7,857 bases of DNA from Nitrososphaerota archaeon (lineage in GTDB: Archaea; Thermoproteota; Nitrososphaeria; Nitrososphaerales; CADDZS01): assembly GCA_027314685.1 (NCBI GenBank), contig DAHVAI010000303.1:1-7857 (forward strand). The letters are read 5' to 3'. The notes below the pieces were generated by a model. That model was not told the origin of the DNA. It saw only the letters and a program-made list of their open reading frames with translations, and did not search any database. How positions within the stretch are numbered: position 1 is the first letter of the stretch; every line of letters begins with the position of its first letter. The position numbers and the translations under genes are program-made. Of the stretch, positions 1 to 5,785 are shown piece by piece.

Positions 1-333
1 GTCAACTCCGCCGAGATATTTGTAGATCAGTGCTTTTCCCTCCATGACAGGCAGACTTGCCTCTGGTCCGATGTCACCCAGCCCCAGTACTCTTGACCCA
101 TCGGTCAGAATGCAAAGGTTGTTCCACCTGTTGGTATACTGGAATGATTGATCTTTATCGCTGGCAACAGCCATGCTGACAGCAGCGACCCCTGGCGTAT
201 ACCATATGGAAAAATCGTCCAAACCATTGACTGGAACCTTTGGGAAGGTTTGCATCTTACCTTCGTAATACCTTGAATATTCTAGGGCTAGCTTTGAATT
301 ATCGCGTTTCTTTTTACTTGATGTTTTTGGCAA
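1..333 (-). CDS. NAD(P)-dependent malic enzyme, N-terminal part (runs off left edge)
   Basis: Malic enzymes oxidatively decarboxylate malate to pyruvate in the cytoplasm, reducing NAD+ or NADP+. Only the first 111 codons are here; the rest lies beyond position 1. What I see: a Lys-rich start, then FPKVPVNG (residues 30-37), the YTPGVA motif with the expected catalytic Tyr at residue 45, the signature VLGLGDIGPEA (82-92), and PVMEGKA with the expected catalytic Lys at residue 100. These are the N-terminal domain landmarks of the bacterial/archaeal family, usually 400-450 residues without a phosphotransacetylase tail. No ATG or GTG lies before the core. I chose the TTG at 331-333 because GAGGT (344-348 on this strand) sits 10 bases ahead of it. 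The frame stays open upstream to a TAA at 418-420 without a normal start codon. Cofactor preference cannot be judged because the nucleotide-binding domain is missing. Confidence 0.9.
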   Translation of the reverse strand, partial: MPKTSSKKKRDNSKLALEYSRYYEGKMQTFPKVPVNGLDDFSIWYTPGVAAVSMAVASDKDQSFQYTNRWNNLCILTDGSRVLGLGDIGPEASLPVMEGKALIYKYLGGVD

Positions 334-343
334 ACTTCTTTTT

Positions 344-348
344 ACCTC
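344..348 (-). promoter_or_regulatory. Ribosome binding site deciding the malic enzyme start
   Basis: Read on the minus strand this is GAGGT, complementary to the 3' end of 16S rRNA, and 10 bases before the TTG at 331-333. It is the clearest such site in the window; most other genes here look leaderless. Confidence 0.55.
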
Positions 349-414
349 GCGGATTTTGGTAATCCTTGGCGATTTTGTAGCAGGGCTAGATTTTTCAGAG
401 AGATCAATCTTTGG

Positions 415-421
415 TATTTAA
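415..421 (-). promoter_or_regulatory. TATA-like box for the malic enzyme gene
   Basis: The minus strand reads TTAAATA. A start site about 26 bases downstream would fall near 391-395, giving a leader of about 60 bases before the TTG start. This fits the presence of a ribosome binding site for this gene. Assignment is by sequence and spacing only. Confidence 0.4.
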
Positions 422-458
422 CGAATTTTGTGGACTGTAGCTGATAATGAAAATACCG

Positions 459-464
459 TTATAA
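459..464 (+). promoter_or_regulatory. TATA-like box for the 81-residue gene
   Basis: TTATAA is centred about 31 bases before the GTG at 493. A start site 26-27 bases downstream would leave a leader of only a few bases. The hexamer is its own reverse complement, so it could also be read toward the malic enzyme gene. Confidence 0.4.
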
Positions 465-492
465 GCAGGATGCGAGCTTCGCTGTACCTTGT

Positions 493-738
493 GTGACTTT
501 GGCCACGTTCAAATTCAAAAAGGGCGACCTGGTACTCGTAGACGAAGATGGAGCACAAGCGGTTTTCGAAATTCTCTCATCGCCGGTTGCTGACAAGAGA
601 ATAGTTGCAGATGAAGACGTCTGCTACGACGCAAGGCAGATTGTAAGCGGCAAGACAAAGACAATATTTGAGGATGAAATACTGCGGTTAGCGACCCCGG
701 TGGATAACTCTGCGCATTTATTCAGAAAGGAAAAGTAA
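493..738 (+). CDS. Unrecognised 81-residue protein, possible small beta-barrel
   Basis: I do not recognise this family. The protein begins with a basic stretch (residues 6-11) followed by GDLVLVDEDGAQAVFEIL, an alternating hydrophobic/charged pattern typical of short beta strands around a turn. A second such strand pair follows, and the end is Lys-rich. It has no membrane segment, signal peptide or cysteine pair. The opening resembles small SH3-like folds in a general way, but that is inference. The GTG at 493 is the first start in frame and lies just downstream of a TATA-like box, so the transcript would be nearly leaderless; the TTG at 499 is an alternative. The gene is divergent from the malic enzyme gene and convergent with the next one. 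Codon use looks normal for the window, which supports a real gene. Confidence 0.6.
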   Translation: MTLATFKFKKGDLVLVDEDGAQAVFEILSSPVADKRIVADEDVCYDARQIVSGKTKTIFEDEILRLATPVDNSAHLFRKEK

Positions 739-892
739 ACTCCTCAAATACCGTTTCTATTCGTATTGTCAAGGTTATACTACTTTTCAATACAGCAAGT
801 GTTTTGGCGCGCATTGAAATTGGATCTCGGTGCTGCTTTCAGAAACTTGGATTGCAAGCCAAATAGATAGATAGCGAGTGTCAGTTGTCCAG

Positions 893-1291
893 TCAACCGT
901 ATGGGGACTGCGCTTGCTTTTGTGGAGTCTCAGAAAGTGTTCTTCGGAGCAATACTTCTAATCTGAAAGAGTCATCATCGGAGCTCGATTGCTTTGCTTC
1001 TATTTCCGACTCTCTTACCTGAGCCAATGTTTGCTTTGACTCTCTTTGTGGTAATACTCGAAAGTTCTCTAGCTCTGTCTTTGTCGAGACAAAAGCGCTT
1101 GGAACTTTGAGTTCGATCTGGCTAGGTGCACCTTCTAGAAACTTTTGAAGGTCGGATGCCAATCGCTTGTCGTCCGTGCTCACCTTGATCCAGTAGATGA
1201 CCTCCTTCCCCTTCATGTCTGGTGTGGGCATAGTTCTAGTCTCAAACCGCTCTGCCTCGAACTGGATCCCGCCAAGCAGGACTAATACCAT
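893..1291 (-). CDS. Unrecognised 132-residue protein with a disordered tail
   Basis: I do not recognise this family. Residues 1-65 alternate hydrophobic and polar residues (VLVLLGGIQFEAERF, then VIYWIKVSTDD), suggesting a small alpha/beta domain. From about residue 75 the chain is rich in Gln, Ser, Glu and Asp, including a run SSSDDDS (102-108), and is probably flexible. No membrane segment is convincing: the N-terminal hydrophobic stretch is only about eight residues. The ATG at 1289-1291 is the only good start because an in-frame TAG lies 12 bases upstream. The gene starts 38 bases behind the glycosyltransferase gene on the same strand, so co-transcription is possible. It also has its own TATA-like box at the right distance for a leaderless message. 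Function is unknown. Confidence 0.6.
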   Translation of the reverse strand: MVLVLLGGIQFEAERFETRTMPTPDMKGKEVIYWIKVSTDDKRLASDLQKFLEGAPSQIELKVPSAFVSTKTELENFRVLPQRESKQTLAQVRESEIEAKQSSSDDDSFRLEVLLRRTLSETPQKQAQSPYG

Positions 1292-1315
1292 GACATAGCC
1301 CTAGTTTTACGAATT

Positions 1316-1323
1316 CAAATACA
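1316..1323 (-). promoter_or_regulatory. TATA-like box for the 132-residue gene
   Basis: The minus strand reads TGTATTTG, centred about 28 bases before the ATG at 1291. It falls between the stop of the glycosyltransferase gene and this start, so the downstream gene may be transcribed independently as a leaderless message. Confidence 0.3.
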
Positions 1324-1329
1324 TTATCG

Positions 1330-2751
1330 TCAGCCAAAGCCTAGCGGATGGACTGGAAAGAAGAGAATGAAAAACACCACAGCGGCCGAAAGCCACAGCA
1401 GCATTAACAGTCTTTGGAGTTTTATGCTGTCAGGTACAAGGAAGCTTATCACCATAGGAATGCCCAACGCAAGCGCAGGGTCCACGTTCACGAAGTAGAA
1501 CGGGTATTCAACTCTATGAAATGCAAAATATTCGAACAACGAAGGACCATAAGTCCCGAAGATCCAAGTTCCAATGAAACCGTCGAGTGGCGTGACCTTT
1601 TTTGAGATCACTTTGACGGCGAGTACTGGGACGATTATCCAGATCGAATACCAGATGACCAGGTTTCCGATGCCAAGGTAATCGATAGGATGTAATTCCT
1701 TCTGACTGATCAGTGTGTTGTTAGGTCCAGTCGTCGTAATCGTAACAGTCGTGACATAATATTGCTGCGGGTTAATGTCGAAGGGAAGTATCCACATCCA
1801 AGGCAAGTAGACCCAAGGTTGTTGCTGTATGTCCTGAGATGTCACAGTCAAGGAGCTAGCGTACTCAAAATAGTACCTGAGGTTCTGTAGTGGATTAGTT
1901 AGGTCTCCACCGGGAAAAGTCTTTGTGATTGTAGTTGTAACACTGCTATTGTTTATTGGATTCACAACCACTTCAGTGGTGACAGTCTCCGAGGTCGTTG
2001 TTGAAGGATGATACACGGCATCGTATGCCCATAAAGGGATCGACACCACAAGGAAGAGTAAAAGAACAAACATCAACAATCTCTTGAGACTCTGTCCGGA
2101 GAGTAACTTGGAGATCGAATCCCTCTTTGTTGCCCACACATGGTAGAGGAAGAGAACTCCGACGAAGTACAACCCCCACTCCTTGCTTAGTATCGATAGC
2201 CCGAAGCAAACTGCAGACCAGAAATAGCGCTTCTTGAAGTATGTGTTGAATCCGAGTAGTGCAAAAAGAATTGGTGGTCCCTCAAGAAGGTCAAGAGAAG
2301 TATGAATGAAGAACAGAGTCTCAAAACCCAAAAGCGAGGCTGCAAGCAGAGCCTTCTCTTTCGGTAGAAAATTAAGCGCGAGTTGATACAGCGCATATAC
2401 ACAGAGCACGCCTATTACTACGTAGAATATTCGCCAACCAAGAAAGTTGTCGCCAAAAATGTAGATTCCAAATGCACCCCATATCTTGCCAAAGAAGGGA
2501 TGTTCCAGGTTGCTGGGAATGAATTTCAGTAGATCTTTGGCTGCAGGGACGTAGTAAGATTCGTCAAACACGTAATCACCGCTTCCGTTGGGAAAGGACA
2601 TTGCAAAAAGGTGCAATCCGAGGAGCAGCAGAAGCAAGTGTCCAATGTTGAAAGATCTGACACTATTCTTGAGAAAACCGGCAATCCTTTCGCGGAATGT
2701 CAGAGTTTCCACAATGGCTGCTGGACCGAGTTCGTTTGTCATCGAGAACAC
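1330..2751 (-). CDS. Membrane glycosyltransferase, PMT/GT39 type
   Basis: Proteins of this GT-C fold family move a mannose or other sugar from a lipid phosphate carrier to an acceptor on the outer face of the membrane. The 473-residue chain has a first membrane helix (about 37-53), then an outer loop with the acidic motif FDE (62-64), where the family keeps its catalytic or metal-binding acid. EHPFFGK (83-89) follows, the counterpart of the usual HPPLGK, and then GWR (105-107). Further helices lie near 108-125, 134-150, 155-170, 176-206, 224-242, 362-381, 391-408, 424-438 and 448-467. A loop of roughly 100 residues (246-345) is rich in Thr, Ser and Asn. The start is GTG at 2749-2751, with an ATG nine bases later (2740-2742) as alternative; a TATA-like box 26 bases before the GTG favours it. 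Donor and acceptor are unknown; archaeal relatives probably glycosylate surface proteins. Confidence 0.85.
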   Translation of the reverse strand: MFSMTNELGPAAIVETLTFRERIAGFLKNSVRSFNIGHLLLLLLGLHLFAMSFPNGSGDYVFDESYYVPAAKDLLKFIPSNLEHPFFGKIWGAFGIYIFGDNFLGWRIFYVVIGVLCVYALYQLALNFLPKEKALLAASLLGFETLFFIHTSLDLLEGPPILFALLGFNTYFKKRYFWSAVCFGLSILSKEWGLYFVGVLFLYHVWATKRDSISKLLSGQSLKRLLMFVLLLFLVVSIPLWAYDAVYHPSTTTSETVTTEVVVNPINNSSVTTTITKTFPGGDLTNPLQNLRYYFEYASSLTVTSQDIQQQPWVYLPWMWILPFDINPQQYYVTTVTITTTGPNNTLISQKELHPIDYLGIGNLVIWYSIWIIVPVLAVKVISKKVTPLDGFIGTWIFGTYGPSLFEYFAFHRVEYPFYFVNVDPALALGIPMVISFLVPDSIKLQRLLMLLWLSAAVVFFILFFPVHPLGFG

Positions 2752-2773
2752 TCTGCTAGTGTGGAAGACCCGG

Positions 2774-2780
2774 AAAATAC
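2774..2780 (-). promoter_or_regulatory. TATA-like box for the glycosyltransferase gene
   Basis: The minus strand reads GTATTTT, centred about 26 bases before the first base of the GTG start at 2751. This is the spacing of a leaderless archaeal promoter, although the box is a weak match to consensus. Confidence 0.35.
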
Positions 2781-2938
2781 ACGACGAGAGTACAAGTAAA
2801 CCTGTCGAGATGATCTAATGCTAGACAAAAATTGCCTCGCTCTGCAAGTGGATCCAATAACTTGAATTTTACGATCGTTTGTGAAATCCACTAATAGCAA
2901 TTGACTGTTTCGCAGATTGCACAAACACTAATCTATTC

Positions 2939-2946
2939 ATAAAATT
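2939..2946 (+). promoter_or_regulatory. TATA-like box for the ECF S-component-like gene
   Basis: ATAAAATT is centred about 26 bases before the ATG at 2968, the standard archaeal spacing to a start site at the first base of the start codon. The message is probably leaderless; no ribosome binding site is seen. Confidence 0.5.
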
Positions 2947-2967
2947 TTGGAGTTGCCTGAAAATTAG

Positions 2968-3483
2968 ATGTCCGGAGACTCGTCCTCCCGCACGATTGCG
3001 ATGATTGGGCTCTTTTCCGCTCTTTACATAGTGTCATCCGGTATCGTCTCCTTCATCACTCAGGTCGGATATCCAGAGCATTTTTTGCGCGGACTCTTGA
3101 TGACGTCGCTGATCGTGCGTACAAGAAGAAAGTGGAGTGCAACTCTGATGGGAGCCGTTTCGGGACTCGTATTTGTCTTCGTTCCTGCGCCCGCCCCTTA
3201 CTTACTCCCTTCGACATTCGTGTCCGGCTTGGTTTTCGACCTGGTACTTATGATAGGAACATACGCGAGTTCCTCCAGATCTACCCCAAGACTCATGATT
3301 GCTGTAGCTGTGAGCGGTGTAGCAGAGTCATTGGTGGCGCTCGCGATATTGACCTATGCTGGATTTTTTGGAAAACTATTCACAGCTCTTGTTTACGCGT
3401 GGTCGACAGATGTTGTACTAAATGCAATCCTCAGCGTAACTGGCGCTATGATAGCGATCAGATTTCTGCCGAAGAGGATCTAG
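2968..3483 (+). CDS. Six-helix membrane protein, ECF transporter S-component-like
   Basis: S components of energy-coupling factor transporters bind a vitamin or metal and hand it to a shared EcfA/EcfA'/EcfT module for ATP-driven uptake. This 171-residue protein has the expected size and helix count: hydrophobic segments near residues 9-33, 38-51, 57-73, 80-99, 107-130 and 145-167, with short basic loops (RTRRK at 51-55) on the predicted inner side. The stretch FVSGLVFDLVLMIG (84-97) resembles the Gly/Asp-containing helix seen in several archaeal S components, and the opening TIAMIGLFSALY is also typical. The ligand cannot be read from the sequence. No EcfA or EcfT gene is in the window, so it would depend on a module encoded elsewhere. 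The ATG is preceded directly by an in-frame TAG. Its stop interlocks with that of the convergent rhomboid gene. It could instead be another small integral membrane family. Confidence 0.6.
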   Translation: MSGDSSSRTIAMIGLFSALYIVSSGIVSFITQVGYPEHFLRGLLMTSLIVRTRRKWSATLMGAVSGLVFVFVPAPAPYLLPSTFVSGLVFDLVLMIGTYASSSRSTPRLMIAVAVSGVAESLVALAILTYAGFFGKLFTALVYAWSTDVVLNAILSVTGAMIAIRFLPKRI

Positions 3484-4208
3484 GAAACAAAATTGAAGAA
3501 TTGGACTGACGAGGCGATGATGATTAGGAGAATGCTTAGCAAAGTCACGAGGACTGTCGAGCGCTTTGAATCATGCGCCATGGAATACTCTGTGATCGTC
3601 GGCCTGACAGATTGGTAGATCAAAGCGCCGACGATCGACCCCCCTATGGCGCCTCCAATGTGTGCGGTGTAATTCACGTTAGGAAGTACGCTGCTCCCGA
3701 CGAATATTACTATGAAGAGAATGAAGGGTGGGATGTCGATCTTCTTATCCTTCAAGAAAGAGAAAATGATCAGAGCAGCGTAGATGCCAAAGATTCCTCC
3801 CGAAGCACCTGCGCTTGAATAGTAGGGGCCGTTAAGCAGAGTCAGCAGGTTTCCGATTAGCGCGCTTGAGACAAAAACAATGAAGTACCTACTCTTGTTA
3901 AGGTTGTCCTCCGTGATGAAATCAAGGACAAGAACAGCTATCGCGTTAAACGCTGCGTCAAGAGGACTATCTGTTATGAGGATCGAGCTAAAAAGCTGGT
4001 AATACTGATGGTCGTAAACGAGCAGCAGGTTGTTCTGAGCGAGGAAGTTGGTCGCAACATAGTCTGATGCGGGGTGGCACGAGCTCAGGATGGAATGTGG
4101 GCACACGGTTATCGTGTCCCCGATTACGCCTATGATCCAGCCGACAAGAATAGCTCCAGCCAAAATCCAGGCGGGCCTTACATTCTTCCAACGCTCAATG
4201 ATCGGCAA
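3480..4208 (-). CDS. Rhomboid-family intramembrane serine protease
   Basis: Rhomboids cut membrane proteins inside or next to their transmembrane helices using a Ser-His pair. In this 242-residue protein the nucleophile motif GASG is at 134-137 (Ser136) and the partner His183 lies in NYTAHIGGAIGG (179-190), followed by the expected small-residue helix. The oxyanion Asn of the family corresponds to Asn88 in AAFNAIAV, but the His four residues before it in E. coli GlpG is Asp84 here. Membrane segments lie near 13-30, 68-98, 107-126, 133-151, 160-176, 181-198 and 217-236. The first outer loop is long and holds Cys36 and Cys44. The best start is TTG (4206-4208): the frame closes at a TAG shared with the upstream gene, and no ATG or GTG precedes the first helix. 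It lies 30 bases behind the roadblock-like gene, so both are probably one transcript. Substrate unknown. Confidence 0.88.
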   Translation of the reverse strand: MPIIERWKNVRPAWILAGAILVGWIIGVIGDTITVCPHSILSSCHPASDYVATNFLAQNNLLLVYDHQYYQLFSSILITDSPLDAAFNAIAVLVLDFITEDNLNKSRYFIVFVSSALIGNLLTLLNGPYYSSAGASGGIFGIYAALIIFSFLKDKKIDIPPFILFIVIFVGSSVLPNVNYTAHIGGAIGGSIVGALIYQSVRPTITEYSMAHDSKRSTVLVTLLSILLIIIASSVQFFNFVS

Positions 4209-4238
4209 ATCGTTATTCCAGACATTGAGCGAGGCTAA

Positions 4239-4598
4239 CTACTTTTTCTTGAGCTTTGTGCCATTTAGCATTTCGAGAATCTCGTCGCCCAAGCTCGAGT
4301 TTCCTATTGGGTCGGTTGAAACAAGGAGAATGTGTTCATCGTCCAAGTTGAAGGTATAAACATCGACCAGTTCCCTCTTGTCCAAGATGTAGCGCCGTCT
4401 TCCAAGATACTTGTTCCAATCATTCCCAGAGCGGTGCATCGTAGTCCATTGAAGGTACAACTGTTCCGCTTTTGACGAAGGTTCCAGAGATTTCGTGCCA
4501 GACCTCATTCCGCCTTTCGTCATCTTGCCGTCGGGTCCGATTACTGCTGCAAATCTCACGACGGGATTCTGCATCAGCATGTCCTGGATCTCTGACAT
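4239..4598 (-). CDS. Small roadblock/LC7-like archaeal protein
   Basis: This 119-residue soluble protein resembles a group of roughly 120-residue proteins common in Nitrososphaeria, perhaps the family called DUF6659, whose fold appears profilin/roadblock-like. That recognition is from memory of the pattern and is moderate. Visible landmarks are RFAAVIGPDGKMTKGGMR (residues 15-32), a beta hairpin followed by a Gly-Gly turn as in roadblock domains, a helix rich in aromatic residues (45-66), YLGRRRYILDKREL (64-77), and a second strand pair DVYTFNLDDEHILLVSTDP (79-97). The C-terminus is basic (KLKKK). Roadblock domains elsewhere bind small GTPases or polar-growth and motility partners; no such partner is nearby. 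The ATG is 28 bases from a good TATA box, so the message is leaderless. The rhomboid gene follows after 30 bases. Confidence 0.65.
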   Translation of the reverse strand: MSEIQDMLMQNPVVRFAAVIGPDGKMTKGGMRSGTKSLEPSSKAEQLYLQWTTMHRSGNDWNKYLGRRRYILDKRELVDVYTFNLDDEHILLVSTDPIGNSSLGDEILEMLNGTKLKKK

Positions 4599-4621
4599 TG
4601 TCTGAGATCGTTCTATTTTAC

Positions 4622-4630
4622 CATATAAAA
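4622..4630 (-). promoter_or_regulatory. TATA box for the roadblock-like/rhomboid operon
   Basis: The minus strand reads TTTTATATG, centred 28 bases before the ATG at 4598. This is one of the best TATA matches in the window and implies a leaderless message. Confidence 0.55.
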
Positions 4631-4939
4631 GATAAATCGTGTCTACCGAAGTTGAATTAGCTTTGTAACTTGGCTCAAGACTCTTTCTGCGGAACTCTAG
4701 ATTTGATTTGGAGGAATGTATCGCGCCCGCTTTTGCGATCGACTAGACTGGCCGACTAAAATAATCGAATTATTGTATGTTTTCTTTTCAGAAGCTACAA
4801 ACTTTGTAACAACTCGACGATTCAGGTGACATAACCAAATGGATGCCACCAGGTACTATGGGTGTCAATCAAGAATTCTGTTTAGTTACGGGCAAGTAAT
4901 TCAGAACCTTTTCCACCAGTAGACTCATAACAGTAAAGG

Positions 4940-4948
4940 ATATATTTA
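4940..4948 (+). promoter_or_regulatory. TATA box of the padR-type gene
   Basis: ATATATTTA is centred about 38 bases before the ATG at 4982. A start site 26 bases downstream would fall near 4970, inside the palindrome cluster, leaving a leader of about 12 bases. Confidence 0.5.
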
Positions 4949-4949
4949 C

Positions 4950-4983
4950 CGATATCGCTTATTCGATATCGATTTATCGATAT
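4950..4983 (+). promoter_or_regulatory. Palindromic operator cluster, probable PadR autoregulatory site
   Basis: The self-complementary octamer CGATATCG occurs at 4950-4957 and 4964-4971, with centres 14 bases apart. The related inverted repeat ATATCGAT-TT-ATCGATAT at 4966-4983 is perfect and reaches into the first two bases of the start codon. Together they fill the space between the TATA box and the ATG, where a bound repressor would block the start site. PadR proteins commonly bind inverted repeats in their own promoters; that this one binds here is inference. Confidence 0.55.
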
Positions 4984-5410
4984 GTTTGGATTCAAAAGTT
5001 TTGGATTAGGAAGGCGTGGCTGGCTTCGTCCCTGGGTGCTTTCACTGTTGACTAAATCGCCCAAGAATGGGGCAGAGATAATGGATGAAATCGAGAGGAT
5101 GAGCTGGGTAGGCTGGAGGCCTTCGCCAGGTTCTGTGTATCCTCTATTGGACGAGATGGCTAGAGAAGGGCTCGTCGCAAAGAGAGAGGACGGTAGGTAC
5201 GAGATAACGGAAAAGGGGAAACAGGAATCAGAGTGGTCGTTCGGAATGCCTTTCCATGGGAGTCCTCGTGGCATCGATGGGATGATTTCCGAGATCAGCG
5301 GGTATACTTCCTACTTTGAGGATCTTGCAAAGACTGACAAGTCGAAGCTGGTCGCATATGCGCAGACTATCAAGGATCTTGGCGAACGATTGACGAAGCT
5401 CTCCACCTAG
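4982..5410 (+). CDS. PadR-family transcriptional regulator
   Basis: PadR proteins are dimeric winged-helix repressors that often sense small molecules and control transport or stress genes. Residues 15-85 form the winged helix: LRPWVLSLLTKSPKNGAEIMDEI is the first helix pair, PSPGSVYPLLDEMAREGLV (48-66) is the family's recognition helix, and KREDGRYEITEKGK (67-80) is the wing. A C-terminal helix (about 102-140) would make the dimer arm. The family name rests on these motifs and is firm; the ligand is unknown. The ATG overlaps the inverted repeats, and no earlier in-frame start is needed. The gene is followed after 10 bases by the SHOCT membrane protein gene, so the two are probably one operon. 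Divergent minus-strand genes begin about 380 bases away, so control of those is less likely than self-control. Confidence 0.9.
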   Translation: MFGFKSFGLGRRGWLRPWVLSLLTKSPKNGAEIMDEIERMSWVGWRPSPGSVYPLLDEMAREGLVAKREDGRYEITEKGKQESEWSFGMPFHGSPRGIDGMISEISGYTSYFEDLAKTDKSKLVAYAQTIKDLGERLTKLST

Positions 5411-5420
5411 GGTAAGATCA

Positions 5421-5750
5421 TTGTGCCGCTTTCTCCGTCTGATTTGCCTCTTGATAGGCCTCCTGGTAATTGTTCTAGTCGTGGCCGCAATTGCGTCGGT
5501 TACCTATGGCCTCTACTTAGGGCAGTACCCACTGCGGTCCGGCTTCTTTCCTGTCCTGGGACTGGGCTGGCTCGTTGTGATGATATTGTTCGGAGTCTTT
5601 GCGGTTCGTCTTGGTTCGAGACCATGGAGGTACAGGAGATACGACCCGGCTATGCAACTGCTTCGAGAGAGGTATGCTCGCGGGGAGATCTCGAAGGAAC
5701 AGTTCTCGCAGATGGCACAAGACCTCAAGGACCGACGCTACGGCCCGTAG
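5421..5750 (+). CDS. Two-helix membrane protein with C-terminal SHOCT domain
   Basis: The 109-residue protein has membrane helices at about 7-30 and 42-62, a very basic stretch (SRPWRYRRY, 66-74) expected on the inner face, and a SHOCT domain at about 75-104. In the SHOCT part, PAMQLLRERYARGEIS (76-91) and the following KEQFSQM match the family's short two-helix pattern. SHOCT domains often sit at the end of small membrane proteins and are thought to mediate oligomerisation; the biochemical role is not established. The start is TTG at 5421; AGGGT, overlapping the PadR stop codon, lies seven bases ahead and can act as a ribosome binding site, suggesting translational coupling. Pairing with a PadR gene suggests that this protein is a target or partner of the regulator. 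No enzymatic residues are seen. Confidence 0.75.
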   Translation: MCRFLRLICLLIGLLVIVLVVAAIASVTYGLYLGQYPLRSGFFPVLGLGWLVVMILFGVFAVRLGSRPWRYRRYDPAMQLLRERYARGEISKEQFSQMAQDLKDRRYGP

Positions 5751-5785
5751 ACATCTTTTTCTAAGCAGCAGAGATCGGCTATTTC

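Larger units (their letters stand above)
4599..4981. other. 383-base spacer between divergent operons
   Basis: The two ends hold the promoters of the roadblock-like gene and of the PadR gene. The inside (about 4635-4935) has no ORF longer than 38 codons on the plus strand that I can defend. It contains two short palindromes: AATAAT-CGA-ATTATT at 4760-4774, followed by a T-rich run to 4789, and TACAAA-C-TTTGTA at 4796-4808. The 9-mer CTTTGTAAC occurs at 4661-4669 and again at 4802-4810. I see no tRNA T-loop. A small RNA or extra operators are possible but unproven. Confidence 0.4.

Noticed and set aside
863..874. Short ATAG tandem repeat in the convergent spacer
   Set aside because: Only three units; expected by chance and no role suggested.
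1414..1605. 63-codon plus-strand frame
   Set aside because: It is antisense to the glycosyltransferase gene, whose membrane helices and motifs account for the sequence.
4716..4829. 37-residue ORF after a GGAGG-like sequence
   Set aside because: The GGAGG is only one base from the ATG, no TATA box is placed correctly, and the peptide is unrecognised.
4839..4922. 27-residue ORF starting ATGGATGCC
   Set aside because: Too short, with no promoter or ribosome binding site and no conservation evidence.
4882..5274. 130-codon open frame on the minus strand
   Set aside because: It lies opposite the clear PadR gene and its operator region; the translation shows no family pattern and is explained as a shadow.
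5423..5764. 113-codon frame overlapping the SHOCT gene in another frame
   Set aside because: The other frame encodes two membrane helices and a SHOCT domain; this one is Arg/Ser-rich with no structure.
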